From assembly GCA_025351345.1 (NCBI GenBank), contig JANXWB010000064.1:1-55565 (forward strand): a DNA stretch of 55,565 nucleotides, in the 5' to 3' direction. This DNA is from Synechococcales cyanobacterium GL140_1_metabat_312 (GTDB taxonomy: Bacteria; Cyanobacteriota; Cyanobacteriia; Leptolyngbyales; Leptolyngbyaceae). A model generated the notes under the pieces. It saw nothing but the letters and a program-made list of their open reading frames with translations. It was not told the origin of the DNA and ran no database searches. Below, piece after piece: positions 19,611 to 28,095 of the stretch. The position numbers and the translations under genes are program-made. How positions within the stretch are numbered: the stretch's first letter is position 1; each line of letters begins with the position of its first letter.

Positions 19611-20705
19611 ATGGCTCTCAACAGATTTTTTACGCCTACTCGATTACGCTGTCCCTTAAATAAATTGACCGCCCATAACCGTAAGATTATGACGCTCTCC
19701 CCAAATATGATGCCCACGACTTACCCACTTGAACTCGTCCCTGAATCTATTCAGGCCCGTCATTCTAACTACCGATTTCCATCGATGCTCCATTCGGCTT
19801 CGGTTCAATTAATGGATAGCGATTGCATTATCAAGCCTGACTATTCCCTCTCGAATTTAACCTCGTTTCAGGTCGGCGGTCCAGCGGAGTGGTTCGTGGC
19901 CCCTCGTACGGTTGATCAACTGAAGGCGGGTGTGATTTGGGCTAAGGAACGATCGTTGCCAGTCACGTTGTTGGGCGCAGGGTCGAATCTTTTGATTAGT
20001 GATCAAGGATTACCGGGCTTAGTAGTGGGGACGCGTCAAATGCGTGGAATGACCTTTAATGAGGAATCTGGGCGCGTGGTGGTGGGTGCGGGTGAGATGA
20101 TGCCGCTGTTAGCCCAACGTTTAGCAAAACGTGGATGGAAAGGATTTGAATGGGCGGTGGGGATTCCTGGAACAGTGGGTGGCTCGGTAGTGATGAATGC
20201 GGGAGCGCATCAGGGCTGTGTGGAGGATATTCTGGTGAGTGTAGATGTGCTGAACCCGGATGGCACTATTGAGACCCTTTCCCCGAATCAATTGGGCTAT
20301 CAATATCGCACCTCGAACTTGCAAAATGGTGGACGCTATGTCGTTCAGGCGACGTTCCAGCTTGCTATGGGGCATAATCCTCGCTTAGTTCAGGAAGAAA
20401 CCAGTTACCATCTCAACCGTCGTCATAGCACTCAGCCTTACGATCGTCCAAGTTGTGGCAGTGTGTTTCGTAATCCACAGACTCATTCAGCGGGCTGGTT
20501 GATTGAGCAAGTTGGTTTGAAGGGGCATCGGATTGGCGGCGCGCAGGTTGCTGAGCGTCATGCGAACTTCATTTTAAATTGTGGTGGGGCGACGGCGAGC
20601 GATATTTTTAACTTAATTCATCTTGTTCAATCTACGGTTCAGCGTAACTGGCAACTTTGCCTAGAGCCGGAAGTTCGCATTTTGGGTCAATTTCAATCTA
20701 CTTAA
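19611..20705 (+). CDS. murB: UDP-N-acetylenolpyruvoylglucosamine reductase
   Basis: MurB is a FAD enzyme that reduces enolpyruvyl-UDP-GlcNAc to UDP-MurNAc with NADPH. The FAD-binding part (TSFQVGGPAEWFVAPR, LLGAGSNLLISDQG, GIPGTVGGSVVMNAGAHQG) and the C-terminal substrate domain (RPSCGSVFRNP with the catalytic serine, GGAQVAERHANFI) are complete. The start is uncertain: the frame opens at TTG 19572, with ATG at 19611, 19689 and 19707. The conserved core begins near residue 85 of the longest form, so an unusually long and unrecognised N-terminal stretch exists unless a late start is used. It follows murC. Confidence 0.92.
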   Translation: MALNRFFTPTRLRCPLNKLTAHNRKIMTLSPNMMPTTYPLELVPESIQARHSNYRFPSMLHSASVQLMDSDCIIKPDYSLSNLTSFQVGGPAEWFVAPRTVDQLKAGVIWAKERSLPVTLLGAGSNLLISDQGLPGLVVGTRQMRGMTFNEESGRVVVGAGEMMPLLAQRLAKRGWKGFEWAVGIPGTVGGSVVMNAGAHQGCVEDILVSVDVLNPDGTIETLSPNQLGYQYRTSNLQNGGRYVVQATFQLAMGHNPRLVQEETSYHLNRRHSTQPYDRPSCGSVFRNPQTHSAGWLIEQVGLKGHRIGGAQVAERHANFILNCGGATASDIFNLIHLVQSTVQRNWQLCLEPEVRILGQFQST

Positions 20706-20783
20706 TTTCTAGCTACGTTAACGCGTGAGTTTGAGATTCGGTGGCATAATGTAAATTGCTTAACTTCTTATACGGAAATAGAT

Positions 20784-21137
20784 ATGGCACAGGGACAGGG
20801 ATTTGGCTTCGGGCTTGGCAAAATGAAAGAGCTGACCGACGCGATTAAGAAAGCACAACAGGTCCAAGAGGGCGCGAAGGATCTCCAAGAGGAATTGGAG
20901 AACATGGAAATTGAGGGGATCGCTCAAGGCGGGTTGGTGAAAGTTGTCATGAGTGGCAACCAAGAGCCAAAGCGGGTTGAAATTGCACCAGAAGCCTTAA
21001 ATGAAGGGGCGGAAATTGTGGCTGATTTGGTGTTTGCGGCGATGAGTGATGCTTATGTCAAATCTACAGATGTCATGCGTGGCAAGATGGAAGCGCTTAC
21101 GGGTGGGTTGAATATTCCTGGCTTTGGTGGAATGTAG
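20784..21137 (+). CDS. YbaB/EbfC family nucleoid-associated protein
   Basis: A 117-residue small DNA-binding protein of the YbaB/EbfC family, which forms a tweezer-like dimer. The coiled N-terminal helix ([26 protein letters not shown]) precedes the beta sheet [24 protein letters not shown] and a C-terminal helix with the G-rich end. Start ATG 20784 is preceded by GGAAATAG. It lies 78 bp after murB. A role in nucleoid organisation or transcription is known for relatives only. Confidence 0.88.
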   Translation: MAQGQGFGFGLGKMKELTDAIKKAQQVQEGAKDLQEELENMEIEGIAQGGLVKVVMSGNQEPKRVEIAPEALNEGAEIVADLVFAAMSDAYVKSTDVMRGKMEALTGGLNIPGFGGM

Positions 21138-21238
21138 ATTCGGCTTTTGTGAGTTTTAAACGAGGCTTCTGGGTAATACTGGGGGTCTTTTTTATTTTTG
21201 GCTATTTCTAGAATGTTGTCAGAATGCAGAGATAAATT

Positions 21239-21736
21239 ATGGCTTATCGTTTGTTGTTTGTTTGTTTAGGGAATATCTGCCGATCGCCGTCGGGAGAGAA
21301 CATTATGAATCATTTGTTAAAAGCCCGAGGCTTAGAACATCAAGTCATTTGTGATTCGGCGGGAACGTCTGGATATCACATTGATGCAAAACCCGATCGG
21401 CGAATGAATGCGGCAGCGGAGCGTAAATTAGGGCTGACGTTGATGGGCCGATCGCGTCAATTTGAGCCGATCGATTTTGATAATTTTGATCTAATTTTGG
21501 CGATGGATCAAGACAATTTTGAACAGATGTATCATGTTGGTGGGTTGAATCACGATCGGGATAAGCTGCATTTGATGTGTGAATTTTGTACGAGGCATGA
21601 TCTCAAAGAGGTTCCTGATCCCTACTATGGCGGTGAGAAAGGGTTTGATTTTGTGATTGATTTGTTAATGGATGCCTGTGAGGGATTGTTGGATCATTTG
21701 ATTGAGACGGGGAAAATTGATAATGCTAGATACTAA
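21239..21736 (+). CDS. low-molecular-weight protein-tyrosine phosphatase
   Basis: A 165-residue cytosolic phosphatase. The P-loop VCLGNICRSP gives the C-x5-R site with C9 and R15, and the general acid lies in VPDPYYGGEKGF. Length is typical of the family. Bacterial relatives act on tyrosine-phosphorylated proteins, often polysaccharide copolymerase kinases, but no BY-kinase is in the window. A short decayed copy of its 3' end is found at 23742-23798, 2 kb away. Confidence 0.9.
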   Translation: MAYRLLFVCLGNICRSPSGENIMNHLLKARGLEHQVICDSAGTSGYHIDAKPDRRMNAAAERKLGLTLMGRSRQFEPIDFDNFDLILAMDQDNFEQMYHVGGLNHDRDKLHLMCEFCTRHDLKEVPDPYYGGEKGFDFVIDLLMDACEGLLDHLIETGKIDNARY

Positions 21737-21751
21737 AAGATACGTAGGCCC

Positions 21752-21795
21752 AAGATAGACCTACGCATTCGATAAGATAGACCTACGCATTCGAT
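21752..21795. repeat. 22-bp perfect tandem repeat
   Basis: A 22-bp unit beginning AAGATAGACCTACGCATTCG is present twice head to tail (21752-21773, 21774-21795), 15 bp after the phosphatase stop. Just before it, CGTAGG at 21743-21748 can pair with CCTACG in the first copy, giving a weak hairpin. It may serve as a 3' end or be slippage. Confidence 0.7.
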
Positions 21796-21814
21796 TTTAT
21801 GGGAACGATCGGAT

Positions 21815-22051
21815 TTACTTTTTGGGCAATGCTACAACCGTTAATGGCGCACATTCAGTTTCCCAAGCGATGACTTTTTGTGGACCTTCAATAGTCTTGT
21901 TTGCACAATCTTGCGATCGGACTGATTGCCCAGGAAATTCTTTCATTCCACTGACACGGTTCATTGCGATCGGGTATGTTGCACCACATGCCACAATTAA
22001 TCCGACACAGCCGATAATATAGCGCTGCATTTTATGAATGGTTTTGGTCAT
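21815..22051 (-). CDS. small membrane-anchored or exported protein, unknown
   Basis: A 78-residue protein with a basic N-terminus and one hydrophobic helix (about 10-27, YIIGCVGLIVACGATYPIA), then a short soluble part with two cysteines (SQDCANKT and TECAPL) that could form a disulfide outside the membrane. It may be a signal-anchored subunit. It is the last gene of a three-gene minus-strand set, 27 bp after the previous one, so it probably belongs to the same transcript. I do not recognise the family. Confidence 0.5.
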   Translation of the reverse strand: MTKTIHKMQRYIIGCVGLIVACGATYPIAMNRVSGMKEFPGQSVRSQDCANKTIEGPQKVIAWETECAPLTVVALPKK

Positions 22052-22078
22052 GGTTGAATCCTAATAATTGAATGATGA

Positions 22079-22540
22079 CTAAATAAGAGGCATATAGGGA
22101 TATAGCGGATGATAGGCCATTGAAGCGGCGACAGTGTATAGCCCCAACATCCACAGGAAAATAGTTCTAGGGCGTACTTCTTTGTCCTTTAAAACCACAT
22201 GTAAAATGGCCCAACTCACCAGCCAGCCGAGTAACATTGTTGTTTCTTTACCTGCGTAACTTCCAATATTTCCCCACATTGGATCTGGGTTAATTGCGCC
22301 AGGAATCCAGGCTCCAAATGTGAACTTAATCCATTTTTCAAAGTCTGCATTAGTATCGCAAATGTGATGGACAATCATCATTGTCATTGCCCCAACTCCA
22401 CCGCTCAAAAAAGCAGCAGCAGCCCGACCATTTGTTTTTGGAGCCGTTGCTGACCCTTGACTCAATAGGCCCGGAAATTTCTTCAATCCATTCCAAACTT
22501 TGCTATAAATCGGCAATTTAGTGTTTGATGTTTGCGTCAC
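22079..22540 (-). CDS. three-helix membrane protein, unknown
   Basis: A 153-residue protein with about three hydrophobic helices: AAFLSGGVGAMTMMIVHHI, MLLGWLVSWAILHVV and a last segment FLWMLGLYTVAASMA. Histidines lie in or at the end of each (VHH, ILHVV, YHPLYP), a pattern often seen when haem or another metal is bound, though not diagnostic. The middle loop has WGNIGSYAGKETT. The first 40 residues are polar. It is flanked by two other unrecognised membrane genes on the same strand (gaps of 73 and 27 bp). Photosystem or cytochrome subunits were considered and no match was recognised. Confidence 0.55.
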   Translation of the reverse strand: MTQTSNTKLPIYSKVWNGLKKFPGLLSQGSATAPKTNGRAAAAFLSGGVGAMTMMIVHHICDTNADFEKWIKFTFGAWIPGAINPDPMWGNIGSYAGKETTMLLGWLVSWAILHVVLKDKEVRPRTIFLWMLGLYTVAASMAYHPLYPYMPLI

Positions 22541-22613
22541 AATTAGTTCTTTCCAGTTTTAAAATCTAAAATTTTTCATGTTCGCCCCTGATCCAGTGAA
22601 CTAGGGGAATCTC

Positions 22614-23258
22614 TTAAAGTGCATGAACTTTAGCAATCGCTAAACCTGTTGCAAACCCGCCCATAGCAAAGAACATCATCCCCATCATCGCAATACTGGT
22701 CGCAGCAAGTACGGGACGATAGGCTTTCTCAAGAATTCGATCGCCATAGGCCCACAATACATAGGTACATCCGATCGCTAACGGTAATGTAAATAGCACG
22801 GTAAATTCGTGATATTCCATAAAAATGTATTGCGTTAATGGCGAATTCAGCTTCAACCAAGCTCTTGCTCCATCATAAGCAATGTCGGCCCGATAACGCA
22901 TATAGCCAAGGTTTCCGGTGGCGATCGCGAGTGATGTGACAATGGCGCTCCAAAAGGCTAGGGTTCGCATCTGTGGTAATACTTTTGCTGACCCACGTAA
23001 CAATGGAAAGGCTAAATGTCCAGCATAGGCAGTGACGATCGTCGCCAACATTGCACCCATGCCATGAAGCATTCCAATGGATCTTTGCCAAGGACTCGGA
23101 TGCAGCAAGTTGACCAAGGGTAAAAACAAAAAGATCCCAGAAGACAAGATCGCCAACCCATACACACTAACGGTCGCAATATCGAGTGTTTTTGGAAATG
23201 CAGGTTCAGCCGGATTATCTTGTTTGTCTAGAGTGGTCGAATCAGTTAATTTTTGCAT
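22614..23258 (-). CDS. five-helix membrane protein, unknown
   Basis: A 214-residue integral membrane protein with about five helices after a 25-residue polar lead. Histidines recur in membrane segments: LLHPSPWQ, MLHGMGAM, YAGHLAF and MEYHEFTVLF. In the second helix two histidines are 16 apart, close to a spacing that can ligate two haems, so a cytochrome-b-like role is conceivable but unproven. It is the first gene of the three-gene set. The next gene upstream, selO, points away on the other strand. No family name can be supported. Confidence 0.55.
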   Translation of the reverse strand: MQKLTDSTTLDKQDNPAEPAFPKTLDIATVSVYGLAILSSGIFLFLPLVNLLHPSPWQRSIGMLHGMGAMLATIVTAYAGHLAFPLLRGSAKVLPQMRTLAFWSAIVTSLAIATGNLGYMRYRADIAYDGARAWLKLNSPLTQYIFMEYHEFTVLFTLPLAIGCTYVLWAYGDRILEKAYRPVLAATSIAMMGMMFFAMGGFATGLAIAKVHAL

Positions 23259-23846
23259 GATGATAGATAGACGTTGCTGATATTAGTAGCCATGAAATTT
23301 GGCTATGAAATTTAACAATACTTTAATTATAATGAGTTTCGATCGCAGTAGCTCATAAGAGAAGTTAGCCAAACAATCTATTCCATTACTTATGAAGTAA
23401 GTGCAATTACTGTATCAGACTCTGGATATTTAATTGCGATTGAATATCGAAAAGGATTGTTAAGTTTTAAAATCAAGGTAAAGCTATTTAGTGGACCTGA
23501 GCTAAAGCTTTCTTCTAGCGTCTATAGATAGATTGGATAACTTTATACATAATTTAACTGAGAATAATAACCATTAGATTTAAATACAAAGAAGCTATGT
23601 TTCTCTGCATTATATGCTGGGACTAACTACAAATTAGTCTGGCTATGCCTACTTCTTATTGGGTTTGCTACGCAATGTTTTAAATATTGATGTTGTTGTT
23701 GTGTTGTTCTATGTTGGGCTTATGGTTACAAAGATAGTCCTTTGGATTATTTGATTGAGATGGGAGAAATTGGGGTAGGGTATTGTAGTAAGCAGTAATT
23801 CGGGTTTTGTGGAATAATATCTAATGACCCCACATTTGTCATTGCT
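23259..23846. other. 588-bp spacer before selO, mostly empty
   Basis: AT-rich, low in HIP1 sites, with stops in all frames. The only recognisable content is a decayed fragment of a phosphatase gene near its right end (listed separately). The first 80 bp should include the promoter of the three-gene membrane operon. Confidence 0.5.
23742..23798 (+). pseudogene. relic of phosphatase 3' end
   Basis: In one frame this reads LDYLIEMGEIGVGYCSKQ and then TAA. The intact phosphatase ends LLDHLIETGKIDNARY. At DNA level 23742-23772 matches 21689-21719 with only a few differences. It is therefore probably a decayed copy of the last codons of that gene, lying just upstream of selO. The match is short, about 31 bp, so chance is not fully excluded. 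Confidence 0.5.
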
Positions 23847-25274
23847 GTGAATCCTATCCTTGCGCTGAACTACGAACCTTCGATCGAGTATTTGGGTAAT
23901 GATGATTACTATGACGTGGTGGCGGTGGCGGATTTTCCGAGCCATGAATTGCGTTGGCGTAATGATGATGTTTTAGTTCAGTTTGGGCTTGATCCGAAGT
24001 CGGTTAGTGATGCAGATTTCATCGAAGCATTTGGTAAATTTCAGGGCCGTGAACCTTTGATGGCATTGCGTTATCACGGGTATCAATTTGGTCATTACAA
24101 CCCACAGTTGGGCGATGGTCGCGGTTTTTTGTTTGGTCAGGTGCGCGCTCTTGATGGCAAATTGTATGACTTAGGGACCAAAGGAACGGGACCAACCCCC
24201 TATTCTCGTGGAGGTGATGGACGGTTGACGTTGAAAGGGGGAGTGCGGGAAGTGTTGGCGGCGGAAATGTTGCATCGAATGGGGGTGAAAACGTCACGTT
24301 GTTTGAGTTTGGTTGAGACGGGTGAGGGATTGTATCGCGGGGATGAACCGTCGCCGACCCGATCGTCTGTGATGATTCGAGTGCAGGAGTCGCATATTCG
24401 ATTTGGTACGTTTGAGCGGTTGGACTTTTTAGGACGGCGGGATTTGATTGGGCGATTGTTGGATCATGTGATTGAGGTTTACTATCCCCATTTAGCTGGT
24501 GATGCCGATCGGTATGCAATGTTTTATGCGGAATTGGTGCAGCGAGTTGCGACATTGGTAGCGCAGTGGATGGCGGCAGGGTTTTGCCATGCGGTATTGA
24601 ATACGGACAATATGGCAATTACGGGGGAGAGTTTTGATTATGGTCCGTTTGCATTCATTCCGACGTTAGATCCATCATTCACTGCGGCGTATTTTGATAA
24701 TGGTGGACGCTATGCTTACAGTAATCAGGCGACCATGTGCAAATGGAATCTTCAAATGTTGCAATCGCCGCTGAAGCATGTGATTTCGTCTGGTGATTTG
24801 GAGGCTGGGTTAGAGGGGTATGATGAACAGTATGGACGGGTTTACCGGACGTTGATGCTTGCTAAGTTAGGGTTTGACCTAGATTTCGAGGCTGGTGATG
24901 ATGTGTTGGCACGAGAGTTATTGAAGAAGACAATTGAGTTTTTGCATAATTCTCAAGTTGGTTATCATGAATTTTTTGCACAGTTAGCGATCGAATTTAG
25001 ACCTGAGTGGCGATCGGATTTGAGTTTGATTTTAGATAATGTTGAGATAGTGGATGTTGAGATTCGAGTACTGTTTGAACAATGGCGGGATTTGTATTTC
25101 AAAATGTTGAATGCATTACCGGAGTCAGATATGGAATCGGTGGGAAAATGTTTGAACAAATGTAATCCACAAACGGTGATTGTGCGTCCAGTGATTGAAT
25201 CGGTATGGGAACGGATCGATCAGGAGAATGATTGGGGTCCATTCAATGAATTGTTGCAGATGATTCGGGGTTGA
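23847..25274 (+). CDS. selO: SelO/YdiU family protein adenylyltransferase
   Basis: A 475-residue pseudokinase-fold enzyme. SelO proteins transfer AMP to Ser, Thr or Tyr of target proteins and help redox homeostasis. Family parts seen: [20 protein letters not shown], the [14 protein letters not shown] loop, [17 protein letters not shown], and the metal/catalytic segment [16 protein letters not shown] followed by [10 protein letters not shown]. Length matches the short bacterial form without a selenocysteine tail. The start is GTG at 23847, giving [11 protein letters not shown], as there is no upstream ATG in frame. Confidence 0.92.
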   Translation: MNPILALNYEPSIEYLGNDDYYDVVAVADFPSHELRWRNDDVLVQFGLDPKSVSDADFIEAFGKFQGREPLMALRYHGYQFGHYNPQLGDGRGFLFGQVRALDGKLYDLGTKGTGPTPYSRGGDGRLTLKGGVREVLAAEMLHRMGVKTSRCLSLVETGEGLYRGDEPSPTRSSVMIRVQESHIRFGTFERLDFLGRRDLIGRLLDHVIEVYYPHLAGDADRYAMFYAELVQRVATLVAQWMAAGFCHAVLNTDNMAITGESFDYGPFAFIPTLDPSFTAAYFDNGGRYAYSNQATMCKWNLQMLQSPLKHVISSGDLEAGLEGYDEQYGRVYRTLMLAKLGFDLDFEAGDDVLARELLKKTIEFLHNSQVGYHEFFAQLAIEFRPEWRSDLSLILDNVEIVDVEIRVLFEQWRDLYFKMLNALPESDMESVGKCLNKCNPQTVIVRPVIESVWERIDQENDWGPFNELLQMIRG

Positions 25275-25278
25275 TTCG

Positions 25279-25411
25279 ATAGATTCGATCCCCCTAAATC
25301 TCCCTTGAAAAGGGGGACTAAGAGTATAGAGAACAGAAGAGAGAAGAGAAACTACAAACTAAATATTCCGGTTCCCCCTTTTCAAGGGGGATTTAGGGGG
25401 ATCGAATCTAT
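25279..25411. repeat. MITE-like long inverted repeat
   Basis: Arms of about 39 bp at 25279-25317 and 25373-25411 are inverted copies with one or two differences; the core is CCCCCTAAAT...CCCTTGAAAAGGGGGA. A 55-bp purine-rich loop separates them. This AAATCCCCCT/AAGGGGGA-type element is widespread in cyanobacterial spacers. Each arm also contains its own small hairpin (CCCTT/AAGGG). It lies between selO and the ABC exporter and could act as a transcription barrier or a processed RNA hairpin. Confidence 0.75.
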
Positions 25412-25450
25412 TGGGAGTAACGAACTAACCATAACTATGGATGCGATTGA

Positions 25451-27052
25451 ATGAAGATTTTACTATTACTATTGAAGGCATCTTGGCAAAGTGTGACGAT
25501 CGCATCCATTATGGGTTCTCTCAGCGGTGTTTGTAGTGCGCTGTTGATTCGAATGGTGAATGAGACTGTGGCGGGGAATTCTGTGAGTTTGTGGGAATTT
25601 GTGGGAGTTACGATCGCGTCTTTAGTCGCAACTATTACGTCCCAATATTTACTCATTCGGTTGGCGCAGGGTGCCATTTATGAATTGCGATTGCGGTTGA
25701 CGCGGGCGATTTTGACAACGCCTTTGACAACGCTAGAGAGATTGGGCGCGGGTAAGCTTTTGGCAACACTGACTGAAGATGTGCAGACCATTGCAAATAC
25801 AATTTTTATCATTCCTTTTATTTGTATTGATTTAGCGGTGATCGCGTCCTGCTGGATCTATTTGGCAATGCAGTCATTGTCTGTATTTTTAGCGATGTTA
25901 TTGTGTGTTGGGTTTGCGATCGTCACGGTTCAGAGTTTGATGGGCAATGCCAGACAATATCTCAAACAAGCGCGGGATGAGGATGATACGTTATTAAAAC
26001 ATTTTGGCAGTTTGACAGCGGGGACAAAGGAGTTGAAACTCAGTCGTCTACGGCGGCGATCGTTTTTTGAAGATGATTTAGAACCGAGTGCGGGACGATC
26101 GAGGCACTATCAGGTACGGGCATTGACTCTGTTCTCAGTGGCGACGGGGTGGGGAAATTTATTATTGTTTTTCATCATTGGCATGATCTTATTTGCATTG
26201 CCAAAATTTATGGTAGTGACTCCCGCAATCTTATCGGCCTATGCCTTGACAATGATCTTTTTGATGATGCCATTTGGCAACTTATTTCAACGTTTGCCAT
26301 TCATTTTGCGAGCAAATGTAGCATTGACGAAAGTGGATGAAATGGGATTGCAGTTGGAGGCACAGGCAGAAAAATCTGGGGGATTTAGTTCGATTCAATC
26401 TCAAGCAAAATCGATCGTGCTTTCTAATGTCGTCCATCAATATCGGGGCGATCGTGAAGATATTCCATTCACATTAACAATTCCATATCTCGAAATTCCG
26501 GCAGGTCAATTAGTATTTATTGTGGGTGGAAATGGTAGCGGAAAATCTACATTAGCAAAGATTTTAATGGGACTGTATCCGCCGGAGACCGGGCGATTGG
26601 CCTGGGATAATCAAACTATTACGGATGAAAATTTATCGGAGTATCGTGAGCATTTTAGTGCGATATTTGCAGACTTTTATTTGTTCGATCGGGTTTTGGA
26701 AACGGAACAGACCCAAAAACAGGCGCAGGTCTATTTAGAAAAACTCCAGATTGCTCATAAGGTTGAAATTCAAGATGGAATACTCTCGACAACGGCACTG
26801 TCAACGGGTCAGCGTAAGCGCTTGGCATTATTGAATGCTTATCTTGAAGATCGATCGGTATATGTGTTTGATGAATGGGCTTCGGATCAAGATCCAGTAT
26901 TTCGCGATTTGTTTTATCACACCATTTTGCAAGAACTTAAACACCGAGGAAAAACGGTAATTGTAATTAGTCATGACGATCGCTATTTTAATGTGGGCGA
27001 TCGTCTAATTAAACTCGACTACGGCACTATTGAAAGCGATCGTCTGACTTGA
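25451..27052 (+). CDS. cyclic-peptide-type ABC exporter
   Basis: A 533-residue half-transporter of the SyrD/PvdE group (cyclic peptide export ABC transporter): six N-terminal membrane helices (1-290) and an ABC domain. The ABC domain has Walker A VGGNGSGKST, the degenerate signature LSTGQRKRLAL and Walker B YVFDEWASDQDP. The FDEWA form with a tryptophan after the catalytic glutamate is typical of this subgroup. It should act as a homodimer moving a peptide or siderophore out of the cytosol. No peptide synthetase or precursor gene is nearby, so the cargo is unknown. The ATG at 25451 follows the MITE-like repeat by 39 bp. Confidence 0.88.
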   Translation: MKILLLLLKASWQSVTIASIMGSLSGVCSALLIRMVNETVAGNSVSLWEFVGVTIASLVATITSQYLLIRLAQGAIYELRLRLTRAILTTPLTTLERLGAGKLLATLTEDVQTIANTIFIIPFICIDLAVIASCWIYLAMQSLSVFLAMLLCVGFAIVTVQSLMGNARQYLKQARDEDDTLLKHFGSLTAGTKELKLSRLRRRSFFEDDLEPSAGRSRHYQVRALTLFSVATGWGNLLLFFIIGMILFALPKFMVVTPAILSAYALTMIFLMMPFGNLFQRLPFILRANVALTKVDEMGLQLEAQAEKSGGFSSIQSQAKSIVLSNVVHQYRGDREDIPFTLTIPYLEIPAGQLVFIVGGNGSGKSTLAKILMGLYPPETGRLAWDNQTITDENLSEYREHFSAIFADFYLFDRVLETEQTQKQAQVYLEKLQIAHKVEIQDGILSTTALSTGQRKRLALLNAYLEDRSVYVFDEWASDQDPVFRDLFYHTILQELKHRGKTVIVISHDDRYFNVGDRLIKLDYGTIESDRLT

Positions 27053-27076
27053 CTTGTTTAATCTTGTTTAAATTGG

Positions 27077-28027
27077 TTAACGCGGCACTGTCACCTGAGT
27101 GAGTAAACCTCTAATCACTTCATCCATGGATAGTCCATCGAGTTGGGCTTCTGGACGGAGCATTAGGCGATGGCGCAACAATGGGACGGCTACTGTTTTA
27201 ATATCGTCTGGAGTGACGAAGGTTCGCTCGTTTAACCAGGCGTTTGCTTTGCTGGCCTGCAACCATGACACCGCCGATCGGGGGGATGCGCCTAGGGATA
27301 GGTCAGGATGTTGCCGGGATTTGTGTACGATCGCAAGTAGATAGTCCATGACATTATCTTGAATGTCGATTTTGCGAATGGCTTTGCGTGCATCTAAAAT
27401 ATTGTTGATGCTGGCGATCGGTTTGAGTCGAGTTAAATCTAATCGTTTGGGGCTGAATCCTGCTTGACTATTCAGAAGCATTTGCTTTTCGGCAGATTTG
27501 TCTGGATACCCAACAATGAGTTTGAATAGGAAACGATCGAGTTGGGCTTCGGGAAGTGGATAGGTGCCTTCAAATTCTAGGGAGTTCTGAGTGGCAATTA
27601 CCCAAAATAAATCCGAAAGTGGCAATGTTTCACCGTCTAACGTGACTTGCTGTTCTTCCATCGCTTCGAGCAGTGCGGCCTGGGTTTTGGGTGGGGTTCG
27701 GTTGACTTCATCGGCCAGTAAGATTTCAGTAAAGACTGGGCCTTGTTTGAGTTTGAATGATTGAGATTGTAAATCAAAAATATTCACGCCCAAAATATCA
27801 GACGGCAACACGTCGGGGGTCAGTTGAATGCGTTTAAAATCGGCTTGAATCAGTTTAGCCAGCACTCGTGCAACTAGAGTTTTGCCTGTACCGGGAACGC
27901 CTTCGAGAATGACATGACCGCCGGACAATAAGGCTATGAGCAATTGTTCAATTAAAATCTCTTGGCCGACGACGACTTTGCTGAGTGTTGTGCGGAGGTT
28001 GTTGAAGGTTTGGGTGAGTTCTGACAT
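27077..28027 (-). CDS. MoxR-family AAA+ ATPase
   Basis: A 316-residue AAA+ protein with Walker A EGVPGTGKT, Walker B LADEVNRTPPKTQ followed by ALLEAMEE, sensor 1 IATQNS and the C-terminal lid. MoxR ATPases act as chaperones that mature or activate a partner complex, usually with a VWA-domain or DUF58 protein. Here the partners are DUF4350 and DUF4129 genes just upstream on the same strand, a known grouping. The gap to DUF4350 is 68 bp. Confidence 0.93.
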   Translation of the reverse strand: MSELTQTFNNLRTTLSKVVVGQEILIEQLLIALLSGGHVILEGVPGTGKTLVARVLAKLIQADFKRIQLTPDVLPSDILGVNIFDLQSQSFKLKQGPVFTEILLADEVNRTPPKTQAALLEAMEEQQVTLDGETLPLSDLFWVIATQNSLEFEGTYPLPEAQLDRFLFKLIVGYPDKSAEKQMLLNSQAGFSPKRLDLTRLKPIASINNILDARKAIRKIDIQDNVMDYLLAIVHKSRQHPDLSLGASPRSAVSWLQASKANAWLNERTFVTPDDIKTVAVPLLRHRLMLRPEAQLDGLSMDEVIRGLLTQVTVPR

Positions 28028-28095
28028 ATTGAATTTAGAATTGTAAATTTAGAATTGTGAGCTGGAGGATTGTTTCAGAGATTGATTTGTGTGGG

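Noticed and set aside
22079-23258. Idea that the membrane genes are photosystem I subunits such as PsaL or PsaF
   Set aside because: Length and helix number are loosely similar, but no diagnostic motif of either subunit is present.
24019-24618. 199-residue minus-strand frame opposite selO
   Set aside because: Low-complexity composition (His, Pro, Thr-rich) typical of antisense frames in GC-rich codon patterns; selO is well supported on the other strand.
25282-25408. Simple intrinsic terminator for selO
   Set aside because: The arms are far longer than needed, the loop is 55 bp and no T-run follows, so a MITE-like repeat is the better description, though it may also stop transcription.
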